NCBI GenBank assembly: GCA_004026145.2
Contig: CP034986.1
Coordinates: 628,550 to 692,549, forward strand
Source: Takifugu bimaculatus
Taxonomy: Eukaryota; Chordata; Actinopteri; Tetraodontiformes; Tetraodontidae
Direction of reading: 5' to 3'
DNA: 64,000 bases
The position numbers were made by a program, and so were the translations under genes. Under the pieces are notes generated by a model. That model did not search any database and had not been told where the DNA came from. It was given only the letters and a program-made list of their open reading frames with translations. This document shows, piece after piece, positions 1 to 36,500 of the stretch. The first letter of the stretch is position 1. Each line of letters begins with the position of its first letter.

Positions 1-3000
1 CCCTTCAGGTCACCTGACATCATTTTTGCCAAACAAAAGGCTCCCTCTGCGCATAGAAGCAAGTGAGACAGGCGCGTACACAAGAGATGGTTCTTTGGAG
101 CCTGAGTGACACAACCGAGTGGCCAAAACCACAAACGATAAAATCAGAGTTTCTGTTGGACCCCTGATGAAGGACTCCAACCTGAATCTGAAACTGGCAG
201 CATATCACTGGAAGAGTTCCAGAAGGACCTTTCTAGGACGGCCTCAACAGATCGGGTAAGACTGACCATGACGGCTATGTGGACGCTCACTCACTCTGGA
301 TAAATTAACACAGTCTGCTGTTTGGATGGAGGGTACTCAGTTAATAATCTAACAGAACACAGTATACATAGCATGTGGAGGGTATGAGATGTATATCTTC
401 TAATTATTACAGTAAAATTTAAGGTTTCTTTGAAGGTGCATGAAGGTGGAACTTCTAACAGTCAGAGGTCGGCATTGGAATGGTTTGCTTCTGTCGTAGA
501 GTGCTGGTGGATCCATTTAGATTATGTCGCTGTTTACTTGCAGGGTCCAGGTCAGACGCCAGAGGGAAAACTGTGTCAGCTTAGACGATACTGTCCAATG
601 GAAGCTGTCCTCCGCAACGCAAGACAGCAGTCCACATAAAAGCATTTGTTGAGGACAAGCTGGTTCCCCTACAACTCCCCAACCAGAAGCTCTTACACGA
701 CCCATAGGACCGTCACCCCAGTTCTACCTGAAACTGAAATGACATCAGGCCCCCCCTCTGGCTCAGGAGTGGGCGTCCTCATCCAACAAAGGACAGTCCT
801 GTGAGCTTTTTTCACCCATGTCTACGCAGTTTTTGGTGCCACCGGATTACGAGGCAATATTCTCAGGACATCAAACTCTGAGAGTTTCTGACACTCACCG
901 ACCTGTTGATGATCCAGTTTTAGCTCAGATACTGACAGAAGCTCCTATCCAGGATGATTCTCCCACTTCTGAAGACCTGTCCCCAGAATTTAGTCGAGTA
1001 CTCTCAAAATCGGAGGAATTGGCCCCTGACTCAGAATCAGAGGATGTAGCAAAGGACCTCGGGAAGAAGGCAGACTCTCCAGGACACTCTGACTCTGATC
1101 TAGAATTCTTTGACTGCAGACAAGTGTTCTCTGACTCTGATCCGGAGGATGTTAAACTGCAACATGATGCTTACTATCGTATCTCGGAACCCCCTTCCCC
1201 ATTGCCCTGGAAGCACTCCTGATGACGGCGTCCTGAAAAGGAGCCGTCAGTACGGTACTCACCTTCGAGTTGATGATTACAAGCGCTTCTCCTCCGGCAG
1301 CGAAAGTCTCGGCGAGTTCGCGTACGATTCCGAGGGTTTGCGGGAGTTTCAAACACAGGGTGACCCCCCCGAGTATGAGGAGCTTCCCTCAAGAGATCAC
1401 GCTGGGTATTGTGATGATGATGATGACTTCTTGGGAAGGGTAAGAGGCTGAGCATGATGGAAAAACCTGGCCGGTGGCTTGTTTGACCAGGCGGGTTGTT
1501 GTGGTGCTGCCTTCGCCTCAAACATAAAACACGTTTAACTTCAGTGACTACATCAGGCTGTTCCTGCATGAGCAACAATGCTCGGCTTTGTGACTAAAAC
1601 ATGTGTGGTGAATGATATTGGTGAAGGGAACTCACAGCATCCACTCATACACCTGCTAAGTCAAGTGACATGTGACCCAAAACAAACAAAACTGCTGGCA
1701 ACTCATTAAATGGTTGAAAGGTGAAACTGCACAAGGAAGCCAATAATTACTCACATCACCGCCAACGTGTTGGCTCTCATTGGTGACGAATCCACCGTTG
1801 CACGTGATGTGTGGGTGTGACTAATAAGAAAGAAGCGCGTGCTGGTGTATTGACCGTGCTGGTTGTGTGCTGTCTCCCAGGAGATAGCAGAGGAGCTAGG
1901 CGCGCTGTCCTCTGATAGCTCAGAGGAGGAGGTGCTGACCACCAGGGTGGTCCGACGCAGAGTTATCATTCAGGTATGAATGATGCCCGGCTCCTGGACC
2001 CTGTGTGGGGCTGCGGTAGAATCGAGTGTATCATAATTTATAGAGTTTGGGTTATCATACTTTTTGTGAGATGGTTGTTCCGACCGTGTCATTGGTTGGT
2101 CCAGTCTGCCAGTCTGACAGCAGCCTTTTGTCTTTCCAGGCGGACAACCTACCAGATCTCCCACCACAGACCGTCACAGAGGAGAAGTACACAGATGAGC
2201 ACGGCAACATGGTGGTGAAGAAGGTAAGAGGGCCTCCAGGCAAGAGGAGACACTGGGATAACATGTTCTTCAGCATTTTGTCTTCTCAACCAGATCACGC
2301 GGAAGGTGATCCATAAATACGTGTCGGCTGATGGCACGCAGACACAGGAAGTGAGCATGGAGGGCTCTCAGCAGGAGCCTGTGCCCATCCAGGAGGGAGA
2401 CTCCGTCTCCAGGGTGATAAAGAGGACTGTTCTTCGCAGTGAGGGCGATCAGAAAGAGGTGGGTGGGTCTAGCAGACATTCATTTGGATTCGTCACAGAG
2501 ACTAATGTCATTGAGACTTTATTCCAGTTTTTAAACAGCATCAAACATTTTTCAGGCAGAGAAATGTGTAGAAGTGTGGGTTTACAGAATAGTGCTGCCA
2601 CATTTATGCCAGTGGTTGCCTGGCAAGAAGGTTCTGGGATCAATTCCCACTTAGGTGTTTAATTGTTCTTCCTGAGCCTTTGCAGGTTTTCTGTGCTTTT
2701 GTTTCTTGACCAGTTTATTCCTTTTGGGGTCACGGGGAGGGTGCTGCTATCCCAGCTCCGTAAATACATCTAAACGGTGGGTTGTCTTCCTTGGTTAGCT
2801 GACCTTCTCGCAGCCACGAGTCCTGGAAGCTGCCACAGTCATCCCATTTTGAGGTGGAGCCAGTACAGGGCCGAAAGGTCAGCAAGGTCGTCAAGACAAC
2901 GGTAATCAGAGGCGAGAGGGTGGAGAAGCAGACAGGAGACAGTTCACTGGCAGCAGATCTTCCATCAGCCAGAGAGGACTTTGAGAAGGTTCGTATCTCC

Positions 3001-3946
3001 AACTGAGAGGGCAAAAGTGGGTCTTTAAAAGTGGTTGCAGGGATTATTTTACATCTCAGGAAGCCTCCTTGGTTTCTCCATCTGATCCCTCTGTCCCTGC
3101 TCACGCTTCCTCTTACAGGCTCTGAGTTATGCTGGAGGCTTTGGGAAAGCGCTGGTGCCTCGAGTAGTAGAGAAAGAGATTGTGCAGGATGATGGTTCTG
3201 TGGTTAAAAGGTTGGGCAGCTGCATGGTTCCAGATCAGATCAGGAAACACGATGAGGGCATGTAGCATATGCTGCAGAGCAGCATGGTGTGGTTGCACTC
3301 TGTCCTCCTCTGTTTTCACCCTCCTAATGTTCCCTTTGCTTTAAACAATCTGCTGATGAGAGTTGAACCCCTGGTTGTGGTTAATTTGTCATGACAAGCT
3401 TCAGCTGAAATGCTGATTCTTCTGGATGTCCTGCCCACAGCAGCTACGCTAACTTGAGCTAACAATCACTGCAAGAATAATGAAGCATGTGGAATGAGGA
3501 CAATGATGCTTGTCACAAAGACAAACTTTATCATAATGCATAAATGTTGAAGAACCTGAAGAACATCTTTAATTCCCCATAATCTACCTTCAGCATTTGT
3601 GTTCCCTCACTAGAACTTTACCACAGCATCGTGATGGATGGACCATTAATGTGTGACCTGATGGCTCCATTGATCATTGTTATTGATTGGTTCGGCATGC
3701 AACAGCATCTTGGAGTAACAGATGTTTGTCTGTTTCTGCAGAAGCCAGATGTGTAAGTCACGCACCCAGAAGAGGACTGTGGTGAGGGATATCCTGGGGA
3801 AGCACGTTCACTTGGAGAGCCTGGATGACACCCCAGAGGCCCTGCAGCCCGATGCCCTGCAACAGCACCTGCACCGACTGCTCCAGCGCTACTGTGAGGA
3901 AGACCAGGAGGAAGAGGAGGAGGAGGAGGAGGAGGAGAGAGAGTAG
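1..3946 (+). CDS. ank2: Ankyrin-2 (ankyrin-B), C-terminal part only
   Basis: Ankyrins link membrane transporters and adhesion proteins to the spectrin skeleton; only the unstructured C-terminal regulatory region is in the window. Exons read: about 150-255 (ends GSISLEEFQKDLSRTASTDR), about 544 or 755 to 1439, 1881-1973, 2140-2223, 2294-2458, 2799-2988, 3119-3210 and 3742-3946. Typical ankyrin text is clear: MSTQFLVPPDYEAIFSG at 818, RFSSGSESLGEFAYDSE near 1288, DEHGNMVVKK at 2194, EVEPVQGRKVSKVVKTTV near 2850 and SRTQKRTVVRD near 3757. The protein ends in a glutamate run before TAG at 3944. The large exon resembles the end of the giant ANK2 exon. The choice of ank2 over ank1/ank3 rests on this and on tail-to-tail synteny with camk2d. 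One extra base breaks the frame near 1205 and another near 2835. The reading of 1-760 is fragmentary, with several further frame changes. The a/b paralog is not determined. Confidence 0.85.
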
Positions 3947-4819
3947 CTGCCCCCTCTCCCACCACCGCCTTTGGCGCCATCCGCTCGCTCGGATCATGAT
4001 GTTTGCTGGATTTACTTGCACTTTGTTCCAGAATTTGTGCTTTAAAGGATCTTCCTTTCATCACTCCTTCCTTCACGTTGGTGTTCCATTTGTTCTCTGT
4101 GTGACCAAAGATGATGCCCTCCAGTTTTCAGGATGACTTTTGTTCTGTTTGAACCTTTTGGCTGCTGGGATGTGGTGATGCCATGACATGCTGGAGGTGT
4201 GGATCCTGTGGGGTTTATCGCCTCATGCACGGGCCTCTTCTTGAAAGACTCTTGTAAACTTTTGTACATATATAAATATAAAATATCACACTTGGGTAAC
4301 AAGTGAGTTGAAAGCATTTCCTGCATTGGTTCATGTGACCCTGCTGCATGTCCTGAAACAGCTGGAGAACTTTGGTCTGCAGTGAATGTCATCACTTTTT
4401 CCACTAAACCTGTCTGTTGGCTCACATGTCGTCTGTCACATGGCTGCTGTGTGTAAAGTGTATTTATTTAGTGGAAATGTAGTGATGGAGGCTGTGTCCT
4501 TCATCTTCCCCCAGGGCTTCTGAGGGATTAGGCTGAAGCCCCACTGAGTTTGGGCTGCTGCTTGAGTTGCCAGCTCATTGCCATTGCTCATTGTGTGAGC
4601 ATTGGTGGGTTTGGTGCCTTGCTCAAGGGTACCTATCAGACCATGTTTTTGTCTGTGCTGGGATTTGAACCAAGAACCCTCTGCTTCATAGCCCAGTACT
4701 CAACAGACTGAGCTACCACCACCCCCATCCCTACTTTGGTTTGTAACCCTAAATACCAAGATAAAGTGAGACGATGTAAAAGGTTTGCAGTATTTATTAT
4801 TTAATAATTTAACAATAAA
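3947..4819 (+). other. ank2: ank2 3' untranslated region
   Basis: This non-coding sequence follows the ank2 stop. An AATAAA poly(A) signal lies at 4814-4819, with further AATAAA hexamers at 5326-5331 and 5481-5486 that could give longer transcripts. The UTR contains the SINE described separately. Confidence 0.55.
4500..4735 (-). mobile_element. tRNA-derived SINE, minus orientation
   Basis: Read on the minus strand, the sequence begins with a tRNA-like head. An A-box-like TAGCTCAGT segment lies in 4699-4715 and a B-box-like GGTTCAAATCC in 4661-4671, spaced as in a tRNA gene. The plus-strand text 'tgccttgctcaagggtacc' followed by 'gggatttgaacc' and 'gactgagctacc' is a motif order I recognise from common fish interspersed repeats. 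It is not a functional tRNA, because the stems do not pair well. Boundaries are approximate; the left end and target duplication were not resolved. Confidence 0.6.
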
Positions 4820-6729
4820 ATGTGGCACTTATACTCCTGCATGATGATTTTATTAATAACTTTGTGGGTTCCATGCCAAGAACAGAGCCAAGTGAAATGA
4901 ATATATATTCTTCAAACAGGAATGTTTGATAGTATATTCCCTCGAGGCTGCGTCTCCCTCTTGAGGCGGTGGCTCGGCAGCGCATCTTTGTGGGATTTAA
5001 ACATCAGAATTCAGCCTGGTCTTTTCGATGCCACATGTTTATCTGCTCGCACCTCATCACTGCTGAAATGTTCATCTGTAACCCACACAATGCTTCCACT
5101 CACCTTATTTATTTATCAACCGCTCTTGCTTCCTGTACTGTATATTCTAATTAATGTGAGCCAGGAAAGGTGTGTGTGTGTGTGTGCACGTGTGTGCTGT
5201 GTGTGTGTGCGCGTGTGTGTGCCACATTAGACAGCAGCTGGTCGACTGTACAGACTAGTAAAATTTGTTTTTTGTTCAGCAGCTCCTCGTGTTGCCCTCA
5301 GCTCAGAGTTTGATCCGGTTTGAAGAATAAAAGAATCTGATCAAAGAGCATTTTGTTCCCATGGTGATAATAATATATACATGTTACAAATATCTACGCG
5401 GGCATGTATGACTTATCAAGCGATCAACTGAAAAACGACTGAAATGCTAACAGCCTAGCAGCTGCGGCGCGCAACACAACAATAAAGCTGAACCTGGTCC
5501 AATGAAGTGATGTGGTTATTTCAGGATCTACGAGGGGGAGACCTGCCCGACCGGCCTCCTTATCAGTGACAGAAGACAAAACACATGTCTGGCGTTAATC
5601 ACACTTTTATTTCTTAGATACTTGGCCATCATCTCGTCTATATATATATAAAACCTCTGACATTTCCAAAAGACTTTGTTTCTCTAAGAAACAAAAGCAT
5701 AACTGTGGAGCTTTGAGACAAACAGGCGTCATCAGTGAAAACTGATGTTTAAAGAGGAACAGATCACAGAAGTGTGATTTCTGCTCCAGAGTTTCTGGGG
5801 AATTCAATGAGCCTTTAACATCAGAGTTCTGTTCACAGCAAACGGGCTTAAAAATCCTAAAAATGAACGGGGAGGGGGTGCAGCGGACAGGAAGGATCCC
5901 CCTTAGTTTAAAAAGGGTGTTAGATCCAGTATATTAAAGTTATCTCTTATTTGCTTTTACCTTGTTATCGTCCTTATTCTTGTTATATTGTTTCTATTGT
6001 CAGGACGTGTTGGACGTCTGTAACTGAACACATCCCTCCGTCCTTGCTGCGAGTAAAATTCAAAACTGTTGTCTTTGCCTCATTTGTTTCTCTCATGTTT
6101 TAGGTCGTTTGAACCTAACAAAGCCTGCAGTCAAAGAACTGTTTTCACTTTAAAATTACGAGCAAATATGCCTAAAGCCAGATAAAACACAGAAATGGGA
6201 ACTTCAGCATCATCGAAACGTGGCCGAGCTTCACCAGACAGCAGGAGGGCGCTACGTGTACACAAAGCAGATATGTCAGATATAAATCCAGAAAGCCTCC
6301 TGGTATATAAGAGGCTGAGAAAAAACCATTGCTACACCATGACTGAAGGGGTCACCACAACGTCTCTGTTGTCTGATGCGACTGAAACGCTACAAAAACG
6401 CACCAATGTGGCCTCCAGCAGTGGAACTCCCTTCAGACTTGCTCCCAGATGAGTTTTTCCTGAACATGGACAACAATCTTTTTTCCAGCTGCAACAATAT
6501 GTAAACAACACACTGAGGGGGCGGGGCTTGAGCACTGGGGGCGGGGTCTGATGAATGTTTGGTACGGTGGAGAGTGTTTGGAGTCAGAGATCTTCCTCTT
6601 AACTGAAAACATATTAAAAAGAACACACTCTTCTTGTTTAGATCCACATCTATCTGTGAAATGATCATTAATGCTGATGTTGGTTAAATTAAAGGACCAA
6701 TGAAATGGCAGAGCCCTACCTGCTCTTAC
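4820..6729. other. Convergent intergenic region / camk2d 3' UTR
   Basis: This is the space between the 3' ends of ank2 and camk2d. It holds an imperfect (GT)n tract at 5171-5221 and, on the minus strand, an AATAAA (plus strand TTTATT, 5606-5611) that is a plausible camk2d poly(A) signal giving a 3' UTR of about 1.1 kb. No other gene is seen. Confidence 0.5.
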
Positions 6730-31078
<24,349 letters not shown>

Positions 31079-33446
31079 GTTCAGGTGAGCTCGGAGAGAC
31101 GCGGTTTGTGGGAGCAACTTCGGCTGGAGTCTTTGTTAAAGGCTTCTGGGCGCGCTGGCAGCTCGGTACCGCTCCACCAGGTCCGGTTTACTGGTCCCAG
31201 TCACAGCTGGAGTTGGAGACGTCGCGACCTGCTGCCGCCTTGGTTTCTGTGAAGACTGGAGTCAGCGCCGCCGTCAGGTTGGACTCGTTAACACGCACCT
31301 CACATCCGGTCAGAGGACTTCAGAGTAAAATACAAAGCGCGCGTTCGTATTTAAACAGGAAGTGTGTGTCGATGCATGGTTTGTAAAGGGAACATATATC
31401 ACAAACACAAAAGAACAACATAAATACGATGGGATTTTTTTTAAATTAAAGGTGGGGGGATGCAGAACTCAAAATAGGACGCAAAATAGTACTTTCACAA
31501 ATGTATGATAGTTTTCCATATCAGCTAATTGCTGTAATTTAAATTTACACCAAATGTTGCGCCTTTAATATATTAAAATACGTAAACATGCCATTTTCGA
31601 TGTAAATTGTAATCCTGCGTAATTTGACCGCTTGTTTTCATCCAAGTGGGGGAGAATTACTCTCTACGAGCGCCATCTCCTGGCCACACTGTGAACCTGC
31701 ACTGGTTCGTCTGCTCTGGGACCTGAACGTCACACGGGCTCTAAACGCACCATCCTGCTGGAGACTCCAGAATCCAGACTAGGCCAAAGCTGTGAGAGTC
31801 ACATGAATATACTTTATTATTCAACGTGTATAAATGTTATTTTCACAGAAAACTGAGCTGAAAGAGAAATAATCTTAAATCTTAAAAATAAAAAAGCGGT
31901 TTACGCAACACGGTTAAATCAGTCCTTTAAAGGAATTCATTGACATTTCTGACTGTAGAATTTATATCTGATTAATTGGATTCATTTTCTTTAATCTGCT
32001 GAAGGAAACGAGCAACCTGGGCTGAATGAAGACTTGTGTTTGGAGTAAAATGAGGGCCTTTTATACTTAAGGAACACTATTCCAGTCATGAGTTGGGGGG
32101 TGTTTTACTGCCAGAGGCACCGATTCGCTTCAGAAATTATAATGACGCCAAAATTTCACCTCCCTGAAGTGGAGGTGAAATTTTGCATCTATTATTTATT
32201 TGTCTCAGCGTATTTTTACAGCTATCCTAAACATGCTCTTTTATTCTATTGTATCAGTCAATAACACAGGATTGTGACACGTTTCGAATGTCTCCAGTCT
32301 CAAATATACGAAATAAAAATACAGTATACACTAATGTGATTTCGTGAACGTGGGTTAACGTTTAGGCGGATGCTTTTAATGTGAAACTCCAGAACGGAAG
32401 TTATTCGGAGTCAGCTGCTGCTGGCGGAAGCTTTTACTGCCTGTCTGACAGCGCTTGCTGCCTGTTCTGCTGGTTGCACTCTCCACTTGTGCTCACAAAA
32501 GTAAGTTATTCACACCATATTTGACATTTATCAGTGTCGGGTTATACGGTATCGTAGAGGGGACACAGCTAGCTAACCGGAGCCGTGGTTGCATTGTTGC
32601 AGCACAGTGGAGCGGAATGCTAGCTGACTGGCGGCGATATAAATCTTTATTTTAATTAATACTTAAATTCCACACAGCTACGTGTTGAGACCATGATGAA
32701 AAACAGTAATCGATAGTTCGTTTGTCTTACATACAGCTTAGATATTGGATATTAGTATGCCCAACAGCTAATGCTAATAGCATTCACCAGGAGGCCAGTT
32801 TAAGTTGCTCTAAAAGCAGAGATCTTGAGTTTCCAGATAAAACGAGGGTGCACGATTTATTAAAGTTATGCATGTTGGCACGGATTTTAAAGGTATCCTG
32901 TCGAGGTTGTTCAATTAGCTGTGAAGCTGTCCTTATAACTGCGTTATTACACTACTTGAGTGATGTAACTGGCGTTTGCTTAATTGCATCACCCGCTGCA
33001 TCCGCCATGGACTCGACTTTGGCCTTTTGTAGACATAGATTTCAAATATGTGGATATTCAGGAACTGTCGGTCCTGTGAGTAGTTCACCTTTCACACGGG
33101 TGCCAGCCTGGATCCCAGGTGAGGTGAGGCTTTCAGGGCCTTTCTGTCACCACTTTATACCACAGCTTTAGTTTTACTATGGTCCTGGAACTCTGTTATG
33201 CAGTTTTATCAGCTGAACGAGGGTCAAAAGTTCATTAACGTACCTGAAGGCTGATCCAGATCTTCAGGATATGGAGACCTTCGTCCTCAGAACTACATTA
33301 TTACACCCTGTCAATGTTTTGTGTTCCATTTGTGTCGTGCTCTTTTCTTTACACAAGCAGATTTTGTTTAAACTTCTCTCTTTTTGAGCTGATGTTACCT
33401 GAGGCTGCGTCTCGTCTTTCAGCTCTTTACTGCCACCTAGAGGAGG
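31079..33446. promoter_or_regulatory. Head-to-head camk2d / aco1 promoter region
   Basis: About 2.4 kb separates the two start codons. The minus-strand side holds the camk2d 5' UTR, with GC-rich sequence to about 31350. On the plus side a likely non-coding first exon of aco1 ends at 32500 (acaaaa|gtaagt); its partner acceptor is the ctttcag at 33421. A perfect hairpin lies at 32149-32185. No TATA box can be assigned with confidence. Confidence 0.5.
32149..32185. repeat. Perfect 15-bp inverted repeat, 7-nt loop
   Basis: The left arm caaaatttcacctcc (32149-32163) and right arm ggaggtgaaattttg (32171-32185) are exact reverse complements around the loop ctgaagt. It lies between the camk2d and aco1 starts, upstream of the likely aco1 first exon. 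Confidence 0.9.
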
Positions 33447-33564
33447 ATGTCTGGCTCTGAGAAAAACCCGTTCCAGCACCTCGTTGAGCCTCTGGACCCA
33501 AACCAGCCTGGACAGCAGTTCTTCAACCTGTCTAAACTGGGAGATGCAAGATATGGTGTGTGAT

Positions 33565-33598
<34 letters not shown>

Positions 33599-36500
33599 TC
33601 TCTGACAGGGATTAAATGAAAGATTAAATGATCCAAGTGTTGAACCCTCCTCAGAACGTCTGCCGTTCTCCATCCGAGTTCTCCTGGAATCTGCAGTCAG
33701 GAACTGCGATGGGTTCCTGGTGAAGCCCTCCGATGTGGAGAACATCCTCAACTGGAAGCAGACGCAGACCCAGACGGTGGAAGTCCCGTTCAGGCCAGCC
33801 CGGGTCATCCTACAGGACTTCACGTGCGTGGGTTATTCATCGAGACTACGGGTTATTAAGGGAGCCACTTAGGGTTGTCAGGGGACAGGAAGTGGACAGA
33901 AGTTCTCTGTGGGGACGTCCCTGTTACTGACTGTCCCCCAATGAAGAGCTCTCGCTCAGCTCGGAATATTTCTGTCCTCTCTCACTTCATCCGTACATTC
34001 CAGTGGCGTCCCCGCAGTCGTGGACTTCGCCGCCATGCGGGATGCGGTGAAGGAACTGGGCGGAGACCCGGAGAAGATCAACCCGGTGTGTCCCGCCGAC
34101 CTGGTCATCGATCACTCCATCCAGGTGGACTTCAACAGGAAGTAAGAGCACTTTATTCAGAGCTGTGCGGCTCCCCGAGCAAAGTAAACAGAAGTCAGCG
34201 CCGGCTTCCCTCGGCAGGTCTGACAGCCTCCAGAGGAACCAGGAGCTGGAGTTTGAACGCAACAGAGAGAGATTCCAGTTCTTAAAGGTAAGCGATGAGA
34301 CGGGACCTCCTCTGCTAGAGGGAGAAGGTGTCCGATGTCCTCCTCTCTCCTCAGTGGGGCTCCAGAGCCTTCAGGAACATGCGGATCATTCCTCCCGGCT
34401 CAGGAATCGTCCACCAGGTCAACCTGGAGTACCTGGCCAGAGTGGTGTTCCAGCAGGACGGCTTCTTCTACCCTGACAGCCTGGTGGGGACGGACTCCCA
34501 CACCACCATGATCGACGGGCTGGGAGTGCTGGGCTGGGGTGAGTGAGCCGCCCCCCCAGGAGGAGGAGATGCGGAGGCCTGCTGACGGTCTCCATCTTTC
34601 AGGCGTGGGCGGGATCGAGGCGGAGGCCGTCATGCTGGGCCAGCCCATCAGCATGGTGCTTCCCGAGGTGGTCGGCTATAAGCTGTGCGGGCTCCCGGAC
34701 AAGCTCATCACCTCCACCGACATCGTCCTGACCGTCACCAAGGTAACGGCCGCGCCGGTCCTTTCGCGAGTGCGGGGCGGGAAGCGCCGGGCTTGACTCC
34801 CGTGTCCCTGGAAACGCAGCACCTGCGGCAGGTGGGAGTGGTGGGGAAGTTCGTGGAGTTCTTCGGCCCCGGCGTCGCTCGGCTGTCCATCGCCGACCGG
34901 GCCACCATCGCCAACATGTGCCCGGAGTACGGCGCCACGGCGGCCTTCTTCCCCGTGGATGCTGTCAGCATCCAGTACTTGGAGCAGACAGGTGCGGGAC
35001 CTTTGACCCCTCCCCCCCCACCGCTGTGGACAATCCTTAAAATGTCCATCGTTTGTCCAGGACGAGACCCAGAGAAGCTGGTTTACATCACAGCCTACCT
35101 GAAGGCCGTGGGGATGTTCAGAGACTACACCGACACCTGCCAGGACCCGGACTACACCCAGGTTTGGGCTCGGACCCGTTGGACCACAGCAGACACGGGT
35201 TAGAGCTCTGAGGACTCTGTCCCGTCCCGCAGGTGGTGGAGCTGGACCTCGGCGCCGTGGTGCCCTGCTGCAGCGGACCTAAGCGCCCTCAGGACCGCGT
35301 CCCCGTGTCCGACATGAAGAAGGACTTTGAGAGCTGCTTAGGAGCAAAGGTGGGTCACGACCCCCACCCCTGTTAGGAGGGGTCCCAAATGACAGCTCTA
35401 GATCAGGAGGACACCCCCCCACCGTCTCTCCGTCCCTCCCTCCTGTGTTCACAGCAAGGGTTCAAGGGTTTCCAGGTAGCGGCCGAGCACCACGCCGCCG
35501 CCGTGCCTTTTCACTTCGGGGGGGCGGAGTACACGCTGGGCCACGGCTCGGTGGTGATCGCCGCCATCACCAGCTGCACCAACACCAGCAACCCCTCGGT
35601 CATGCTGGGAGCAGGTGGGTGCCTGGAAACCGTCCTGAAACCGTCCCGAAACAGTCACAGCAGCGGCCGGCTCTGCCCGCAGGGCTCCTCGCCAAGAAGG
35701 CGGTGCGGTGCGGCCTGAGCGTGAAGCCGTACATCAAGACCAGCCTGTCCCCCGGCAGCGGCGTGGTGACCTATTACCTAAAGGAGAGCGGCGTCATGGA
35801 CTATCTGTCCCAGCTTGGGTAAATACGGACTGGGACTGGCTGAACCCTCTCAGCGGGGGCAAATACGGAGTTTAACCTCTTTGTCCTCGTTCCCCCGACA
35901 GCTTCGAGGTCGTGGGCTACGGTTGTATGACCTGTATCGGCAACAGCGGCCCCCTTCCAGAGCCGGTGGTGGAGGCCATAACTCAGGTATCGCTTCCCTT
36001 CTCCGAGCTTGTGAAGATCCGCGCCGATCCACCGGTTAGCGGAGGTGTGATCCGAGGTTCTGGTGAGGTTTCAGGGGGACCTGGTGGCCGCCGGCGTCCT
36101 CTCGGGGAACAGGAACTTTGAAGGAAGGGTTCACCCCAACACCCGGGCCAACTACCTGGCCTCCCCGCCGCTGGTCATCGCCTACGCGTTAGCCGGCACC
36201 GTGAGGATCGACTTCGAACGCGAGCCCCTGGGTGAGCGAGCGTCCCTCTCAGATCCGCGTCGGCGCCCTTTCGGCCGGGGTGAGACCGTCTCCTGTCTGA
36301 TCCACAGCCGTCACCCCCGAGGGCAGGGAGATCTACCTGAGGGACATCTGGCCCACACGGGAGGAGATCCAGGCGGTGGAGCGCACCTTCGTCATCCCGT
36401 CCATGTTCAAGGAGGTCTACCAGAAGATCGAGGTGCTGCCTCCTGTCTCTGTGGACCAGGACGGTGTCCAGGCGCGGGACTAACCTCGCTGCTGTGTCCC

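Noticed and set aside
4661..4735. Possible functional tRNA gene on the minus strand
   Set aside because: The A and B boxes are present, but the acceptor and anticodon stems do not form; it fits a SINE head.
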